NCBI RefSeq assembly: GCF_019226825.1
Contig: NZ_CP076642.1
Span: forward strand, 1,302,001 to 1,366,000
From: Vibrio ostreae
GTDB taxonomy: Bacteria; Pseudomonadota; Gammaproteobacteria; Enterobacterales; Vibrionaceae
Reading direction: 5' to 3'
DNA: 64,000 nucleotides
The notes under the pieces were generated by a model. That model was given only the letters and a program-made list of their open reading frames with translations, was not told where the DNA came from and searched no databases. Shown here in pieces: positions 7,675 through 18,619 of the stretch. The first letter of the stretch is position 1; each line of letters starts with the position of its first letter. The position numbers and the translations under genes were made by a program.

Positions 7675-10600
7675 ATGGATACTACGTCCCGCAGCAAACT
7701 TGGATCTGCAAGTATGATATTCGACTCTACTTCTGTTAGTGGCTGTCTAAGGGCCATTTTGACGAAACGAGAACTATCTCAGCCCACGGGCCAGCCGCTA
7801 TTTACTTATCAACTATCAGAGCCCGAATATCGTCATTTGCAAATCAGTTTAAAAAGCCAAAAATTGCCAACAAAGTTGCATCGGGATAGTAGCTGGTGTG
7901 CGGCTTTTTGTCTTTTTAGTGCTGAATGGTACCGACGTAAATATCAAGGAGGATGGAGTTGGAGTGGTATATCAAGCAGTTTAGGGTTTGAGTTAGATGC
8001 AAATCAACGTAGTAAGGTAATAAAAACAGGTTTTAAATATTGGCAGCGAACCGTTAGTCAATATAACGATGATAGGCATAGTTTTCTTGGCTCAGTGTTC
8101 CGAGAGGGCGGTCTGCCTTATGGTCTGCTAGCTAGTCAAGGCGGCAGGTTCTTAGTAATTTTTAAGCGTATTCTTAGGGTTTTTGATGATGCTCAGGCAT
8201 TCGGTCAGTCGCCTTTTGAGTTGGTGTTAGAGGGGCTTGAACACTTACCTGAGGCATTTAAACAAGAAACAACGGTTGATCTTATTACTAATATGGCGGA
8301 GCTATTGCTGCGTTTAACCGACGAATACAACCTGCAACAACAAGAGCAACCAGTCAATCATTTAGATACCCAACTGCCAAATTGGCGAGATCTATTTCCA
8401 ATCCCACTTGATACAGACACTGGCAGTGAATTTCTCTCCAGTTTACTGACTTCAGCTTCAGTTCAGCGACAAAGCAAGTCACAACAAACAAAACGAATTA
8501 TTTGCTCGCAAAGGCTTTCGAACCATGAAGACTTGGGTTTTGTTACTCAAATTAAATTGATGAAGGCGATACCAATGCCTTTTAAACGCGAAGCATTGAT
8601 TAACAGTCGGGTTGAGTTATTTATACAAGAAGGTAATCGAGTAATCGCCGAGTTGGGTGTCGGGCATACAACCTTTGAAGGCGAAATGACCCAGGTAATT
8701 TTGCGAACCCCTGCATGTGAGTTTCGTCGCCAATCCATAGAGCAAGACTTGTACTTAGTCGTGTTACAAGCTGGTATTGAGCTTCATCGAGAAGAAATTC
8801 CAAACTGTGACATCGCTATTAATGAGATGCCGATTGTTCTTAAGTCAGACGGTGAACATGATTGGGTCATTGGACAAGGAAGCGTAAATGTCAAAGCCGA
8901 CCAACTTAAAGTTCTTTTGCTAAAAGGTTCAACGTACACAGCCGAGTTTCCAGACTTGTGCAAGTCAGTAACGACTGAACGCTACCAATTAGTAGAGTTT
9001 AGTGGGGAAATTAAGGTTGATTACCGTACTGAAGAAGGTGAAGGCGACACCTATGTAATATCGACTCGTCAGTCAGCAGTGTTGGCTGAGCAAGTGAGTG
9101 TGCGAGGAGCTAAATTACAGTATTACTCTAGTACGGGACAACCAATCTATTTGGGTTTGCCAACCATTACCAGTCAAGAAGCGAATACAGAATTGTGGTT
9201 AGGTAGTAAGCCATTAGGAGAAGCTCATCAATCTGGTTTGTTTGGTATCCAATCAGTACGTTTAAAGGGGAGTGGTAATCGCACAATACTTCGTAAACGG
9301 CTTGCTATTCTTCCGCAGTCATTCCAGTTTGAGCTTAAGCCGTCTAAACAAGCTAATAGTGGCTACGTTGATCTTCATTGTGAACGCAACTTATTTGTAT
9401 CGATAGAAGGAGAGCAAATCTCTTATAAGCAAACAAATATAGAAAGCGGTAAAAGGATCAAGGTGACAGCCGAAGGGGCACCGCCAGCAGATATTATTGT
9501 TTCCATAAGTGCTAACTTGATGGCTGACCCGATAAAAGTACGGGTACCTTTTCCAGCGTCTGGTGCATTAATCTTTGACAAAGATGGTAAGGGTCTAGCT
9601 AAACGTATCACCATCGATGATTTATTAGGCGCGCGTATTCAGTTTTTCCCGCGCGTGGATGTTGCGGCGAGTTATCATATTGAATTGAAAGGACCTATGA
9701 AGTCTCGTGATGCTTATTATTATTGGGAGTACAAGGTTACAGATAAGGTCCTTGAAGTAAGTCTATATGAGTTCCGTCATAGAATTCAGGAGCTACTGGC
9801 GGCATCTGGTGAACTTGATGATGAAGTTCGAATGGTAATTGGGGGGGGCGGGTTGTAGAGAGCAACAAATAATTATTGGTCGATATGCAACCGAAGCCCA
9901 GTTGGTTAATGAGACGGTAAGTTTTGACGTGAAGCTGGGGAAAGATCTCATCATTCAGCCAGAAGTGATTAATTTGGCAGACCCAGCAGAAAAACCGCAT
10001 GCTCTTCAACAAAGATATTCCAATGGCGCAGCGACAGGTGTATTCGAGCTGAATAAAAGGTTATATCAGCCAACGTTAATCGTTCCTTCAAGCAAGACTG
10101 AGCTGGCATTTCGCGCAAAATTTATTCCTGGTAGTGAGGCTATTGATTGTATTAGTGATATCCATACCTTAAACAAGGCTGTTGCCTTATTCCACCCAAT
10201 AACTAATCCAAATGCGATAGCCGATGTATTTCCAATGTTAGCTAATGATTTTAATCACAGTAGTTGGCGATTTATTAATGACTTGTTTGCCAATTATTCT
10301 CACCTCCCAATGGCTACGTTTGAAGTATGGAAAGCAATAGTGAAACACACCGCTTGCCTATCAGCACTTGCGTTTAAAGCTGATAACCCCGTTCAGTTGA
10401 TGGAACGTTTGAAAGTGGAATTTAATGTTATTTGGGAGCTTATACCGCTGCATATTTGGCAGTCGAATATTGATAAATATCGTCAGATGTTGTTAAGCAT
10501 AGGACTGCCTGACAAAGTGGTGGATAACAAAGTAAACAGTAGACTAGAAACACTTTCAGAATTTACCCCATTGTTTGAAGAACAGTGTCGAGCATTGTTC

Positions 10601-10984
10601 TCCGATCAATTTATCCAACCAGAACCGAATTTGTCAGCTGTTTTTCAATATTGTCTGCCTGAATGGAGTCAAGACTTGGTGCGAGTTCATTTGTCTGACC
10701 GTGAGTGGCCGACAGCATTTAGTTTTGAGTTAGAAACATGGTGCAAAAAACACTGTGAATCGCTTATTCATTTCGAAGTCATTCGTGGGTTCCACAAGAG
10801 CGTCCTTTATTTTCCTATCTTTGCAGCGGCAGTGGCGTGTGGAAAAGTTCAATTGGAAGAACTATCATCGACACTTTATCCCATTCATTATTTCCATTTG
10901 CGACAGATTGTCGAGTTTGATCGTCATTGGTTTAACCCCGTATTTCAAAGTGCATTATATGTATTTGCTCAAGAGGAAGCTTAA
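7675..10984 (+). pseudogene. druH: Druantia type III DruH-like protein, frameshifted as read
   Basis: The start ATG 7675 has AAGGAG nine bases upstream; the earlier in-frame TTG 7645 has none. Frame 1 runs to 9858 and frame 2 continues to 10984. Dropping one G from the eight-G run at 9841-9848 gives the continuous VIGGAGCREQQIIIGRYATE and a 1102-residue protein. Its stop abuts the ATG of the giant DruE-like helicase. A roughly 1100-residue protein immediately upstream of DruE is the layout of Druantia type III (DruH-DruE), described as anti-phage defence in bacteria. DruH itself has no enzymatic motif that I can recognise. The identity rests mainly on size, order and the partner, less on sequence memory. 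As read, the frameshift would inactivate the system. Confidence 0.72.
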
Positions 10985-13900
10985 ATGAAGCAATATTTTT
11001 CCACCCTAAAACAACAAGCTAATAGTCGAGCAAAAGAGTCAACTTTGAGTATTTTGGGTATTAATAATCCCGCTCTTAGAAACCATTTAAGTGAGTTGAT
11101 GGAAACGGATGAAAAGTTTGTTCATGGTCCTGTGTTTGAGCAAATGTTTGCTTGGGAAGCAGACGAAATAACGATAGAAGACCTCTCTACCCCTAAACAT
11201 AACAACCTACTCAGCCCAGAACTACTAGACGCGCTAGATGTCGCACCGCATAAAGAAGGGTGTAAAAAAGACAGCAGTTGCAAGTGTAAGTATGTGTTGA
11301 ATCGAGAGATAAGACCATATAAACACCAATTAGAAGCATGGAGAGGCTTACTTGATCTTCAACCCCAATCTCAGATTATCACCAGTGGTACCGGCTCTGG
11401 TAAAACTGAGTGCTTCATGGTGCCAGTACTCGAAGATTTGTATAGAGAAACGCAACAGATAAACAATTCGCTAACTGGAGTGAGAGCGTTATTTCTTTAT
11501 CCTTTGAATGCGTTAATAAATTCTCAGAAAGAACGACTAAATGCTTGGACGAGGCACTTTAACGGAGATATTCGTTTTTGTTTGTATAACGGGAATACGC
11601 CAAATGACCTTAAAGCCCAAGATAGGCAAAGGCAAAGAAAGCAGCCTCAGGAAGTTCTTTCTAGAAAGTTGATGCGAGACGACCCAGCACCCATTTTGGT
11701 AACTAACGGAACCATGCTGGAGTATATGTTGGTGAGGCAAGCTGATGCTCCCATTATCCAAAAGTCGCAGGGTAAGTTGCGTTGGATCGTACTAGATGAA
11801 GCGCATACGTATGTTGGTTCCCAGGCCGCTGAGCTTGCTCTGCAATTAAGACGTGTCATGCAAGCTTTTGATGTTAAGCCTGAAGATATTCGCTTTATTG
11901 CGACTTCCGCAACGATTGCGGGCGCAGAAGCTGAAACGCAACTAAAACAATATCTTGCTAGGTTAGCTAATGTTGATGTACAGCAGGTAGTTGTCATTGG
12001 GGGGAAACGTGTTGTTCCTAACTTGCCCAAAGTAACGCCAGCAAATTTAACCCTCAGTGAAATAGAAGCGATAGATCCAGAAGGTGAACAACCCAAAGAG
12101 AAGAAGCGGAGTCAAAACTCGGAAGTATCAGAACGTCGATACTCTGCTTTAGCGAGCTCAGCATTAGCTGTGAAAATACGAGAATTGTTATCTGGATACA
12201 ATATAGGTCCAGTACATTACGCTGAATTAATAGATAAATTAAAACCTTATGAGTTAGATGAAGCAGAGTTAACTCGATGGTTAGATATTTGCACAGGAAC
12301 TAAAAGTTCCCATAATAGTGAGGCATTTTTAAAACTCAGAGCTCATTATTTTCAGCGAACATTGCATGGTTTGTGGTGCTGTATTGACCCCAACTGCCCG
12401 AATAAAAAACAATCTAAACTGAATGGCGCATGGCCATTTGGGTATGTGTATAGTGAACATCGTCAGAAATGTCATTGTGGTGCGGTAGTGCTTGAACTTG
12501 CGTTTTGCAATGATTGTAACGAACCTCATTTATTGGCAGCCGATCACAATGGACACTTGCAACAGTGGACGGGAAAAATTAATGATGAGTTTTCGCTACT
12601 TGATGAAGCTGAAAAAGAGATGGATGAAGAGCGCTCAGATCAGTTTTCTAAAAATGCAACGGCAAGTGATACTCAAGTCGTTATCGGCTCAAAACAGAGC
12701 GATGATTACCTATTAACGGGTTTTGATATTGTTGGACATGAACGCTTTCCAGATAAGAGTCCAATCCGGTTGACTAAGTCGATGAGTGAATCGCAACAGT
12801 GTTGTGAATGTGGTTACTCAGGAAGAGGTCAGTACAATAAAGCGTTGCGAAGAGGTCTATTAGGCGCGCCATTCTATACGGCGAATGTGGTACCAACAGT
12901 ACTCGAGTACTGCCCAGATATTGAGGTGGATAAAGAATCCAGGATAGGTCCTAATTCCGTTCCAGGGAGAGGACGTCGGTTAATTACCTTTACCGATAGC
13001 CGACAAGGAACCGCGAAAATGTCAATTCGGATGCAACAAGAAGCTGAGCGGTCTCGGTTGCGAGGTTTAGTATTTAAGGAGCTTCGTAGGCATGTTGAAG
13101 ACAAAGTTGTTATAGATGGGGCGTTACTTAACCAGGTGAAAGACTACTTGAGTATGCCGATCGAAAAACTACGAGTTATGTTGCCATCCATCGAACAATC
13201 CATGCCTGAAGACGCAAAAGCACTAAAAGAATATATTAATATTGCTAGTAGCTCGGTTGCTATACCGGTGCCTCAAACGGTCCCTTGGTCTGATCTTGTT
13301 GATGTTATTAAGCAAGATAATGATTTAAAAGAGTCGATGTTAAAAGAGAACAAGAGGTTGTCGCCGGAAATATTTGATGATTCGACTGGGCCTATACGAC
13401 TGACTCAAATGCTACTGACAAGAGAATTTGCTAGACGACCCAAAAATAGAAACAGTCTAGAAACTCAGGGCTTGGTTAAGATAGTCTACCCAGGATTGGA
13501 TAAAATCGATGTTGTACCGGAGCTTTGGGAAAATTACGGCTTAACAGTAACAGATTGGCGCGATTACCTTAAAGTATGTCTGGATTTCTTTGTACGCGAA
13601 AACTCCTATATAACCATTGATCGTGAATGGATTCGTTGGATCGGCATGCACTTTTCTCCCAAAACCTTATTAGGGCCTGACGCGAGTGATGTCGATGAAA
13701 ACAGAGCAAAGAGTTGGCCGCTAGTAAGAAAAGGCAGTAAACGTCAACAACGTATAATCAATTTGCTCACTATTGCCACAGGTATTGATATAACGAGTAC
13801 GTCAGGAGAAGACACTATTAATGGCTGGTTGATTTCTGCTTGGAATGCGTTAACTGGTTCGAAAATCTTGCAAGATTCAGCAGCAGACAAACAATATAGT

Positions 13901-16900
13901 TTGAACTTGACTAATGTCAGCTTTTCATTGATGAATTCGGCTTACATATGCCCGGTTACGAACAAGCTGTTGGATACTACGTTCAAAGGAATCACTCCGT
14001 ATATTCCGTTTAAAGGTCAGTTAGATGATAATCTATGTGAAGAAGTGAAACTTCCGGCTGTATGGGCTTTTGAAGGAAGTGATGACTTCTTGCTTTCACT
14101 GATTTTAACGCGCAAAGCTATTGCGAACTCATCGGAAGTGAAAGCACTAAGAGAGCAAAACTTGTGGACGGATATTAATGACAGAACAGTAGAGGGTGGT
14201 TTTTACTACTCTTCTGCAGAACACTCTGCGCAACAATCCGCTGAGCGACTTAAAATATATGAGGATGAGTTTAAAGTTGGTAGGAAAAATGTCCTCAATT
14301 GCTCTACAACAATGGAAATGGGCGTTGATATAGGGGGGATTACTGCGGTAGTGATGAATAATGTACCGCCACACCCTGCTAACTACCTTCAACGCGCAGG
14401 TCGGGCAGGCCGATCTAAAGAGTCTAGAGCGATAAGTTATACGCTATGCAAAAGCAATCCTCATGACTCGTTGGTTTTTAACAACCCGAAATGGCCATTC
14501 ACCACCGTTATACCTGCTCCACACGTTGAATTTTCATCTGAGAAATTGGTGCAGAGACATGTAAATTCATTTTTGATGGGACGCTTTTTAATCGAAGAAA
14601 TTGGTTTAACAAGTAAAGAAAAATTTAACTTAGATCTTGAGTGGTTTAACGCAAAGGTTAATGACGAAAAATCTATCGCAGAACGTTATATCAATTGGGT
14701 GAAAACGTGTGATAAGAAGTTTCAATCAGCCTTGTCTACTTTAGTTAAAGGTACCGCGTTGAGAAATGCTCCTTTGGCACAAATTTGTAAGTACTCAGCA
14801 AAGAAAATAGAGGAAATAACCACTCGGTGGGTAAATGAATATCAATACATAGAAAATGAATTGATCGGCGTTGATCCTGATGGCCCGTATGCTTTTAAGC
14901 TAAATAGTGAGAAGTCCCGTTTATGTCGAGAGTACTTACTGCGAGATTTAGCAACAAGGGCGTTCCTCCCGGGATATGGATTCCCTACGGATGTCGTAAA
15001 CTTGGATACTGATAATATCGCCGATTTTAGAAGGCAGCTTCAATTTAGGAATCTAAGTAAACTCGATCGAGAAGATAATGTTTCTATAAATCGAGGATTG
15101 CCAAGTCGAAATTTAGCTGTTGCAATCCGCGAGTATGCTCCTGGTTCTGAAATAGTGCTTGATGGTCGAGTACATCGAGGGGCTGGTATTTCTCTGAATT
15201 GGCAAAAAATCCACGTTGATGGCGCGAAAGATTCTCAGAAGTTTGACCTAGCCTGGCGTTGTCCAAGTTGTGGGCAGACAGGTTACGAAACTGATTTAGA
15301 AGTACAATCTGATTCGAGTAATCTCGTGTGTACTAATATCGCTTGTGGGCAAGCAATTCCTGATAACACGGAATGCCGCAAAAAAGTAATTCAGCCTACA
15401 GGGTTTGTCACTGATTATTATCGAGAGCCGACGAATAATATTTCGAATAATGTTTATGTTCCCGTTCAACCTTCCTGGGTTATTGCATCAGGTACAGCGA
15501 CACCATTACCAATGCCTGCACTTGGATATATGGTGTCGGATGCCAACGGCAAGGTCTTCCATCATAGTTCTGGATTGTCGGGTAAAGGATATGCGTTATG
15601 TATGGCTTGTGGTCGTGCAGAGTCAATGACAGCGAAAGGTGAGTTGCCAAACGCACTTAACTTTGAAAAGACACATAAACCACCGCGCCCTAGTAAGTTC
15701 GATAAAGATGAAGTAGGTCGACATGCGGACTGTGACGGGTCTGCCAAGATAATGTCTTCGATTCATTTGGGTATTAACTCTCGAACAGACGTATTTGAAC
15801 TGGTGATTAAGAATCCCAAAACGGGTGAATACATACCTGATAATGAGCAGGGTCGAAAAATAGCGACCACTTTGGCTGTAGCGTTACGAAAGTGCTTAGT
15901 AGAGCAACTCGGTGTATCTACAAATGAGGTCCAATATAGCGTTAGGCCAACAGTTATTGGTGATAATCAACGCGCATTAGTACTACAACTGTTCGACAGC
16001 GTGGGCGGTGGTGCCGGATTTTCGACATCCGCGCCATTTCATATTTCCGAGATATTGAATGGATTAGTTGGAAAACTTGATTGTAGGAAGCAATGTGATG
16101 CGTTTTGTCCTGAATGCCTTTTAGAGTCGGATTCGAAGCACGATACCGATAAACTCGATCGCATGTTAGCGATAGAATGGTTAGGGGATAATTTTAAACA
16201 TTACGTATCACTCTCGACTAAGCACCAAAACCTTATCAAGGATGGAAAATACTGCCCTCAAACTATCGAGGCGCAATTGACCGATTTACTCAATGAAAAG
16301 GTATCGGAATGTTTATTTGTTCTTTCTTCTGAAGTCGAGGGGTGGGATACATCTCTTGTCTTGATGAAATCGAAATTGCATGAACTATTAGCGAAGAATA
16401 TCGCTGTTTCAATAGTCGTCCCTAAAGTTGAATTCACAGATGAAATTGTGAGTTTCTTAAGGGAAATACAAAAAATTGGAGTTCAGCTAAGATATGGGAA
16501 AGAGTGTGGGGCGATTGTTTTCCAAGGCTTGACAAGTAGTGGTTGGTCAACGTTAGCCAATCTTGACGTTAAAGCCACCACCCCAGGAGCGCATTGGCTT
16601 ACAGCAGACGACATCTCCATTATTTCTTATAGTGAACCAGAAATCGCGACAATTCCTTTTGAGTTAGACTCCAAGGAACCAACTCACTTGTTAGGAGCAG
16701 TTCATGTTGATATTGCGACTGAATTAAATGGACAACTCTCAAACTTCGGTCGAGGTTTTGTGAAGTTATTAAAAAGTAAAGATGAGCGACTAACAAAGTT
16801 GCTTAAAGAAGGTGAGCTTAAGAGTGTTTCGTATTCGGACCGGTATCTCCAAAGCCCTGTTTCATTATTATTGTTAGCGGAAGTTCTCAAAGCACTAGTA

Positions 16901-17308
16901 GGAACATCAGATTGCCAAATAGAAGTAAATAGTTGCTTTGATGAACAAAATAGAAATCCTTATACGGTAAACCATGATTGGGATGATCGTGATGACTATA
17001 AAGCAATATTTGGTGCATGGTTGACCCATATGGCCGCTAAAACAGTAGATACAAATATAATTGATAATAAACGCGAAGTGCCGCACCGAAGAGCGATAAA
17101 GTTGCGTTTTTCTACTGGTGATATAGTTGAAGTCACTCTAGATCAAGGGTTTGGCTATTGGCGATTAGATCTCTCTGGTGGTATGCATCGGTTTGATTTT
17201 ATGAGAGACACACACGACCAGATAAAAAGGTTAATTGAAGTATATAAATTAGCTAAGGTGTCTAACAGTGCTAACTGGTCCACTTGGATTGCTGTTAACG
17301 TGTTGTAG
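10985..17308 (+). CDS. druE: Druantia DruE-like giant superfamily 2 helicase with DUF1998 domain
   Basis: A 2107-residue protein, intact. Motif I GTGSGKTE is at 135-142, the DEAH box (VLDEAHTYVGSQAAEL) at about 271, motif III ATSATIAG near 307, and motifs V/VI MGVDIGGITAVV and LQRAGRAGR at about 1108-1143. There are several cysteine pairs (CKKDSSCKCKY; CIDPNCPNKK; CHCGA; CNDCNEPH; CCECGYSGRGQY). The DUF1998 region near 1660-1715 has LFDSVGGGAGFS and CRKQCDAFCPEC. A phospholipase-D-like or unassigned segment follows. DUF1998 helicases of about 1800-2100 residues are the Druantia signature subunit. The ATG directly follows the druH stop with no gap. Codon use and AT content differ from neighbouring housekeeping genes, consistent with transfer. 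How Druantia senses phage is not known. Confidence 0.88.
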   Translation: MKQYFSTLKQQANSRAKESTLSILGINNPALRNHLSELMETDEKFVHGPVFEQMFAWEADEITIEDLSTPKHNNLLSPELLDALDVAPHKEGCKKDSSCKCKYVLNREIRPYKHQLEAWRGLLDLQPQSQIITSGTGSGKTECFMVPVLEDLYRETQQINNSLTGVRALFLYPLNALINSQKERLNAWTRHFNGDIRFCLYNGNTPNDLKAQDRQRQRKQPQEVLSRKLMRDDPAPILVTNGTMLEYMLVRQADAPIIQKSQGKLRWIVLDEAHTYVGSQAAELALQLRRVMQAFDVKPEDIRFIATSATIAGAEAETQLKQYLARLANVDVQQVVVIGGKRVVPNLPKVTPANLTLSEIEAIDPEGEQPKEKKRSQNSEVSERRYSALASSALAVKIRELLSGYNIGPVHYAELIDKLKPYELDEAELTRWLDICTGTKSSHNSEAFLKLRAHYFQRTLHGLWCCIDPNCPNKKQSKLNGAWPFGYVYSEHRQKCHCGAVVLELAFCNDCNEPHLLAADHNGHLQQWTGKINDEFSLLDEAEKEMDEERSDQFSKNATASDTQVVIGSKQSDDYLLTGFDIVGHERFPDKSPIRLTKSMSESQQCCECGYSGRGQYNKALRRGLLGAPFYTANVVPTVLEYCPDIEVDKESRIGPNSVPGRGRRLITFTDSRQGTAKMSIRMQQEAERSRLRGLVFKELRRHVEDKVVIDGALLNQVKDYLSMPIEKLRVMLPSIEQSMPEDAKALKEYINIASSSVAIPVPQTVPWSDLVDVIKQDNDLKESMLKENKRLSPEIFDDSTGPIRLTQMLLTREFARRPKNRNSLETQGLVKIVYPGLDKIDVVPELWENYGLTVTDWRDYLKVCLDFFVRENSYITIDREWIRWIGMHFSPKTLLGPDASDVDENRAKSWPLVRKGSKRQQRIINLLTIATGIDITSTSGEDTINGWLISAWNALTGSKILQDSAADKQYSLNLTNVSFSLMNSAYICPVTNKLLDTTFKGITPYIPFKGQLDDNLCEEVKLPAVWAFEGSDDFLLSLILTRKAIANSSEVKALREQNLWTDINDRTVEGGFYYSSAEHSAQQSAERLKIYEDEFKVGRKNVLNCSTTMEMGVDIGGITAVVMNNVPPHPANYLQRAGRAGRSKESRAISYTLCKSNPHDSLVFNNPKWPFTTVIPAPHVEFSSEKLVQRHVNSFLMGRFLIEEIGLTSKEKFNLDLEWFNAKVNDEKSIAERYINWVKTCDKKFQSALSTLVKGTALRNAPLAQICKYSAKKIEEITTRWVNEYQYIENELIGVDPDGPYAFKLNSEKSRLCREYLLRDLATRAFLPGYGFPTDVVNLDTDNIADFRRQLQFRNLSKLDREDNVSINRGLPSRNLAVAIREYAPGSEIVLDGRVHRGAGISLNWQKIHVDGAKDSQKFDLAWRCPSCGQTGYETDLEVQSDSSNLVCTNIACGQAIPDNTECRKKVIQPTGFVTDYYREPTNNISNNVYVPVQPSWVIASGTATPLPMPALGYMVSDANGKVFHHSSGLSGKGYALCMACGRAESMTAKGELPNALNFEKTHKPPRPSKFDKDEVGRHADCDGSAKIMSSIHLGINSRTDVFELVIKNPKTGEYIPDNEQGRKIATTLAVALRKCLVEQLGVSTNEVQYSVRPTVIGDNQRALVLQLFDSVGGGAGFSTSAPFHISEILNGLVGKLDCRKQCDAFCPECLLESDSKHDTDKLDRMLAIEWLGDNFKHYVSLSTKHQNLIKDGKYCPQTIEAQLTDLLNEKVSECLFVLSSEVEGWDTSLVLMKSKLHELLAKNIAVSIVVPKVEFTDEIVSFLREIQKIGVQLRYGKECGAIVFQGLTSSGWSTLANLDVKATTPGAHWLTADDISIISYSEPEIATIPFELDSKEPTHLLGAVHVDIATELNGQLSNFGRGFVKLLKSKDERLTKLLKEGELKSVSYSDRYLQSPVSLLLLAEVLKALVGTSDCQIEVNSCFDEQNRNPYTVNHDWDDRDDYKAIFGAWLTHMAAKTVDTNIIDNKREVPHRRAIKLRFSTGDIVEVTLDQGFGYWRLDLSGGMHRFDFMRDTHDQIKRLIEVYKLAKVSNSANWSTWIAVNVL

Positions 17309-17356
17309 GTATTTCCAATCAGTATTGTCTATAGATATTACTGTTGGGTTGTTAAA

Positions 17357-17386
17357 TCACACATTGAAGTTCAGTTCAATGTGTGA
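17357..17386 (+). terminator. Perfect 12-bp stem-loop after druE
   Basis: TCACACATTGAA and TTCAATGTGTGA pair perfectly around a six-base loop. It starts 49 bases after the druE stop. The downstream U tract is weak (GCGCTTAGTTTT), so termination is likely but not certain. Confidence 0.5.
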
Positions 17387-17422
17387 GCGCTTAGTTTTAA
17401 CCAAGCTGGTACAACGACCGTC

Positions 17423-17449
17423 TTTGTGTAAGAAACTTTCTTACACAAA
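17423..17449 (+). terminator. Second stem-loop after druE
   Basis: TTTGTGTAAGAAA and TTTCTTACACAAA are a perfect inverted repeat around a single C, flanked by T and A runs. This gives a bidirectional terminator-like hairpin. Confidence 0.5.
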
Positions 17450-17530
17450 AACTCAGCATTAGCTCGGTTTATCACAAAAATATCAATTTATGGTTGTATT
17501 TGGTGATATCAACATATGGTTGTATCAACA

Positions 17531-17595
17531 GAAATATCGAACTAATGAGAGCCGCTGTTTAGCGGCTCTTTTTTATGTCAAAAATGGAAAGTGGC
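17531..17595 (+). repeat. Direct repeat M: second copy of the guaC terminator region
   Basis: GAAATATCGAACTAATGAGA through the AGAGCCGCT / AGCGGCTCT hairpin to AAAATGGAAAGTGGC. It matches 5973-6039 with about five differences and two fewer bases. It has no adjoining guaC coding sequence. It marks the right edge of the Druantia segment, or the left edge of an older insert. Confidence 0.85.
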
Positions 17596-17636
17596 TAGTG
17601 AAAGTATGGCTCAACGCCAATGATGTACTAGCTAAT

Positions 17637-18065
17637 CTACCTAGATTTTACCCATTTTCGGTAAATACTTGTACCCGCATTCCTATTGAGTTCGTCACTG
17701 TACACGTAACCGTATTTATCCATCAAATCAAAAGTGTGATAAGTCCATCCTGCTGCAAATGCTACGCCGATGAGGATGAAATATACGGATATCCTGTTAA
17801 CTCTTGATATCATTTTGGATGAGTATATTTCATCAAACCTTTTCCCGTACCAAATGGTTTTAGGGAAAAGAACTACCGCACAGAGAACTGCACCGAGCCC
17901 ACCAATCGGCACCAACAATACAACAGGTGAGAACGTCACCACATGCTTATGATTCAACAAATCTAAGTAATCTTGCAATGCGGTATAAGATATAAAGAAC
18001 CAACCGCCGACCATAAGTAATAGTAAGCAAGCGCCTGCGATTCTCACTTTAGTTTGCTGTGGCAT
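17637..18065 (-). CDS. Small three-helix membrane protein, putative immunity protein 2
   Basis: A 142-residue protein with three predicted membrane helices (about 9-29, 46-67 and 92-112). It is a clear paralogue of the upstream neighbour at 18185-18619: both carry IGVAFAAGWTY, KYGYVYS and a GGxGA helix. Duplicate small membrane proteins behind a membrane-targeting toxin gene are the usual layout of bacteriocin or T6SS effector-immunity modules, so immunity is the inferred role. From memory the family may be DUF1240, which I could not verify. The ATG at 18065 is clear. The gene ends 42 bases from repeat M. Confidence 0.65.
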   Translation of the reverse strand: MPQQTKVRIAGACLLLLMVGGWFFISYTALQDYLDLLNHKHVVTFSPVVLLVPIGGLGAVLCAVVLFPKTIWYGKRFDEIYSSKMISRVNRISVYFILIGVAFAAGWTYHTFDLMDKYGYVYSDELNRNAGTSIYRKWVKSR

Positions 18066-18140
18066 TTTCAGGCTCCGTTATTATTAGAGTCCGATTTTTC
18101 CATTGCTGCGTATATAAGAACTCGCTTAACCCAAAGGAAA

Positions 18141-18161
18141 CAAGGGGCAATAAGCCCCTTG
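18141..18161 (-). terminator. Stem-loop between the two paralogous membrane genes
   Basis: CAAGGGGC and GCCCCTTG pair around a five-base loop, 24 bases downstream of the minus-strand gene ending at 18185. The T tract is short (GTTTCC), so it may be a partial terminator lowering expression of the last gene. Confidence 0.5.
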
Positions 18162-18184
18162 AGTGTAAATGTATTCTAAATATG

Positions 18185-18619
18185 TCAGTATTGCGGCAGC
18201 TTAACATAGATTAGATGTATCCCTGTCGGTGTGATTCGCGTGAGATCTCGACTATACACATATCCATATTTTTCTAGCAAGTCGAGGGAGTAGTATGTCC
18301 AGCCAGCAGCAAATGCCACTCCGATTAAGGCAAACCAAATACAAACTTTGTTTGCCAGTAAAAATTGACGCTGAGTATAGAGCTCGTTCATCTTCTTCCC
18401 TGAATAAAGCACCTTTGGCAGCATCATCAAGACACAAGCAATTGCGCCGAATCCCCCTAAAGGAACCCAAAGCGTAAGAATCGATACTTGCACTACGTCC
18501 GCACGATTGATTATATCCCTATAATCACTGTAAACACCGTAGGTACACACTGCCCAAACCCCAAACGCAACGCCAAACAGAAATAAGCAAGCTAATCGAA
18601 CCTTAACTCCCTGTGACAC
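18185..18619 (-). CDS. Small three-helix membrane protein, putative immunity protein 1
   Basis: A 144-residue protein with helices at about 9-28, 46-67 and 91-112, paralogous to the gene at 17637-18065. It starts with GTG at 18619 and overlaps the end of the effector-like gene by 17 bases, so it is translationally coupled to it. This is as expected for an immunity protein made together with its toxin. Small inner-membrane proteins usually neutralise pore-forming or membrane-depolarising toxins by binding them in the membrane. The assignment is inferred from layout and topology. Confidence 0.68.
   Translation of the reverse strand: MSQGVKVRLACLFLFGVAFGVWAVCTYGVYSDYRDIINRADVVQVSILTLWVPLGGFGAIACVLMMLPKVLYSGKKMNELYTQRQFLLANKVCIWFALIGVAFAAGWTYYSLDLLEKYGYVYSRDLTRITPTGIHLIYVKLPQY

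Larger units (their letters stand above)
17309..17636. other. Intergenic junction between druE and the toxin module
   Basis: 328 bases without a gene. It contains two strong inverted repeats (17357-17386 and 17423-17449) that probably end the Druantia transcript. It also has a near-perfect 20-base direct repeat, ATATCAA..ATGGTTGTAT (17480-17499 and 17506-17525), and the second copy of the guaC terminator region (17531-17595). Confidence 0.7.
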
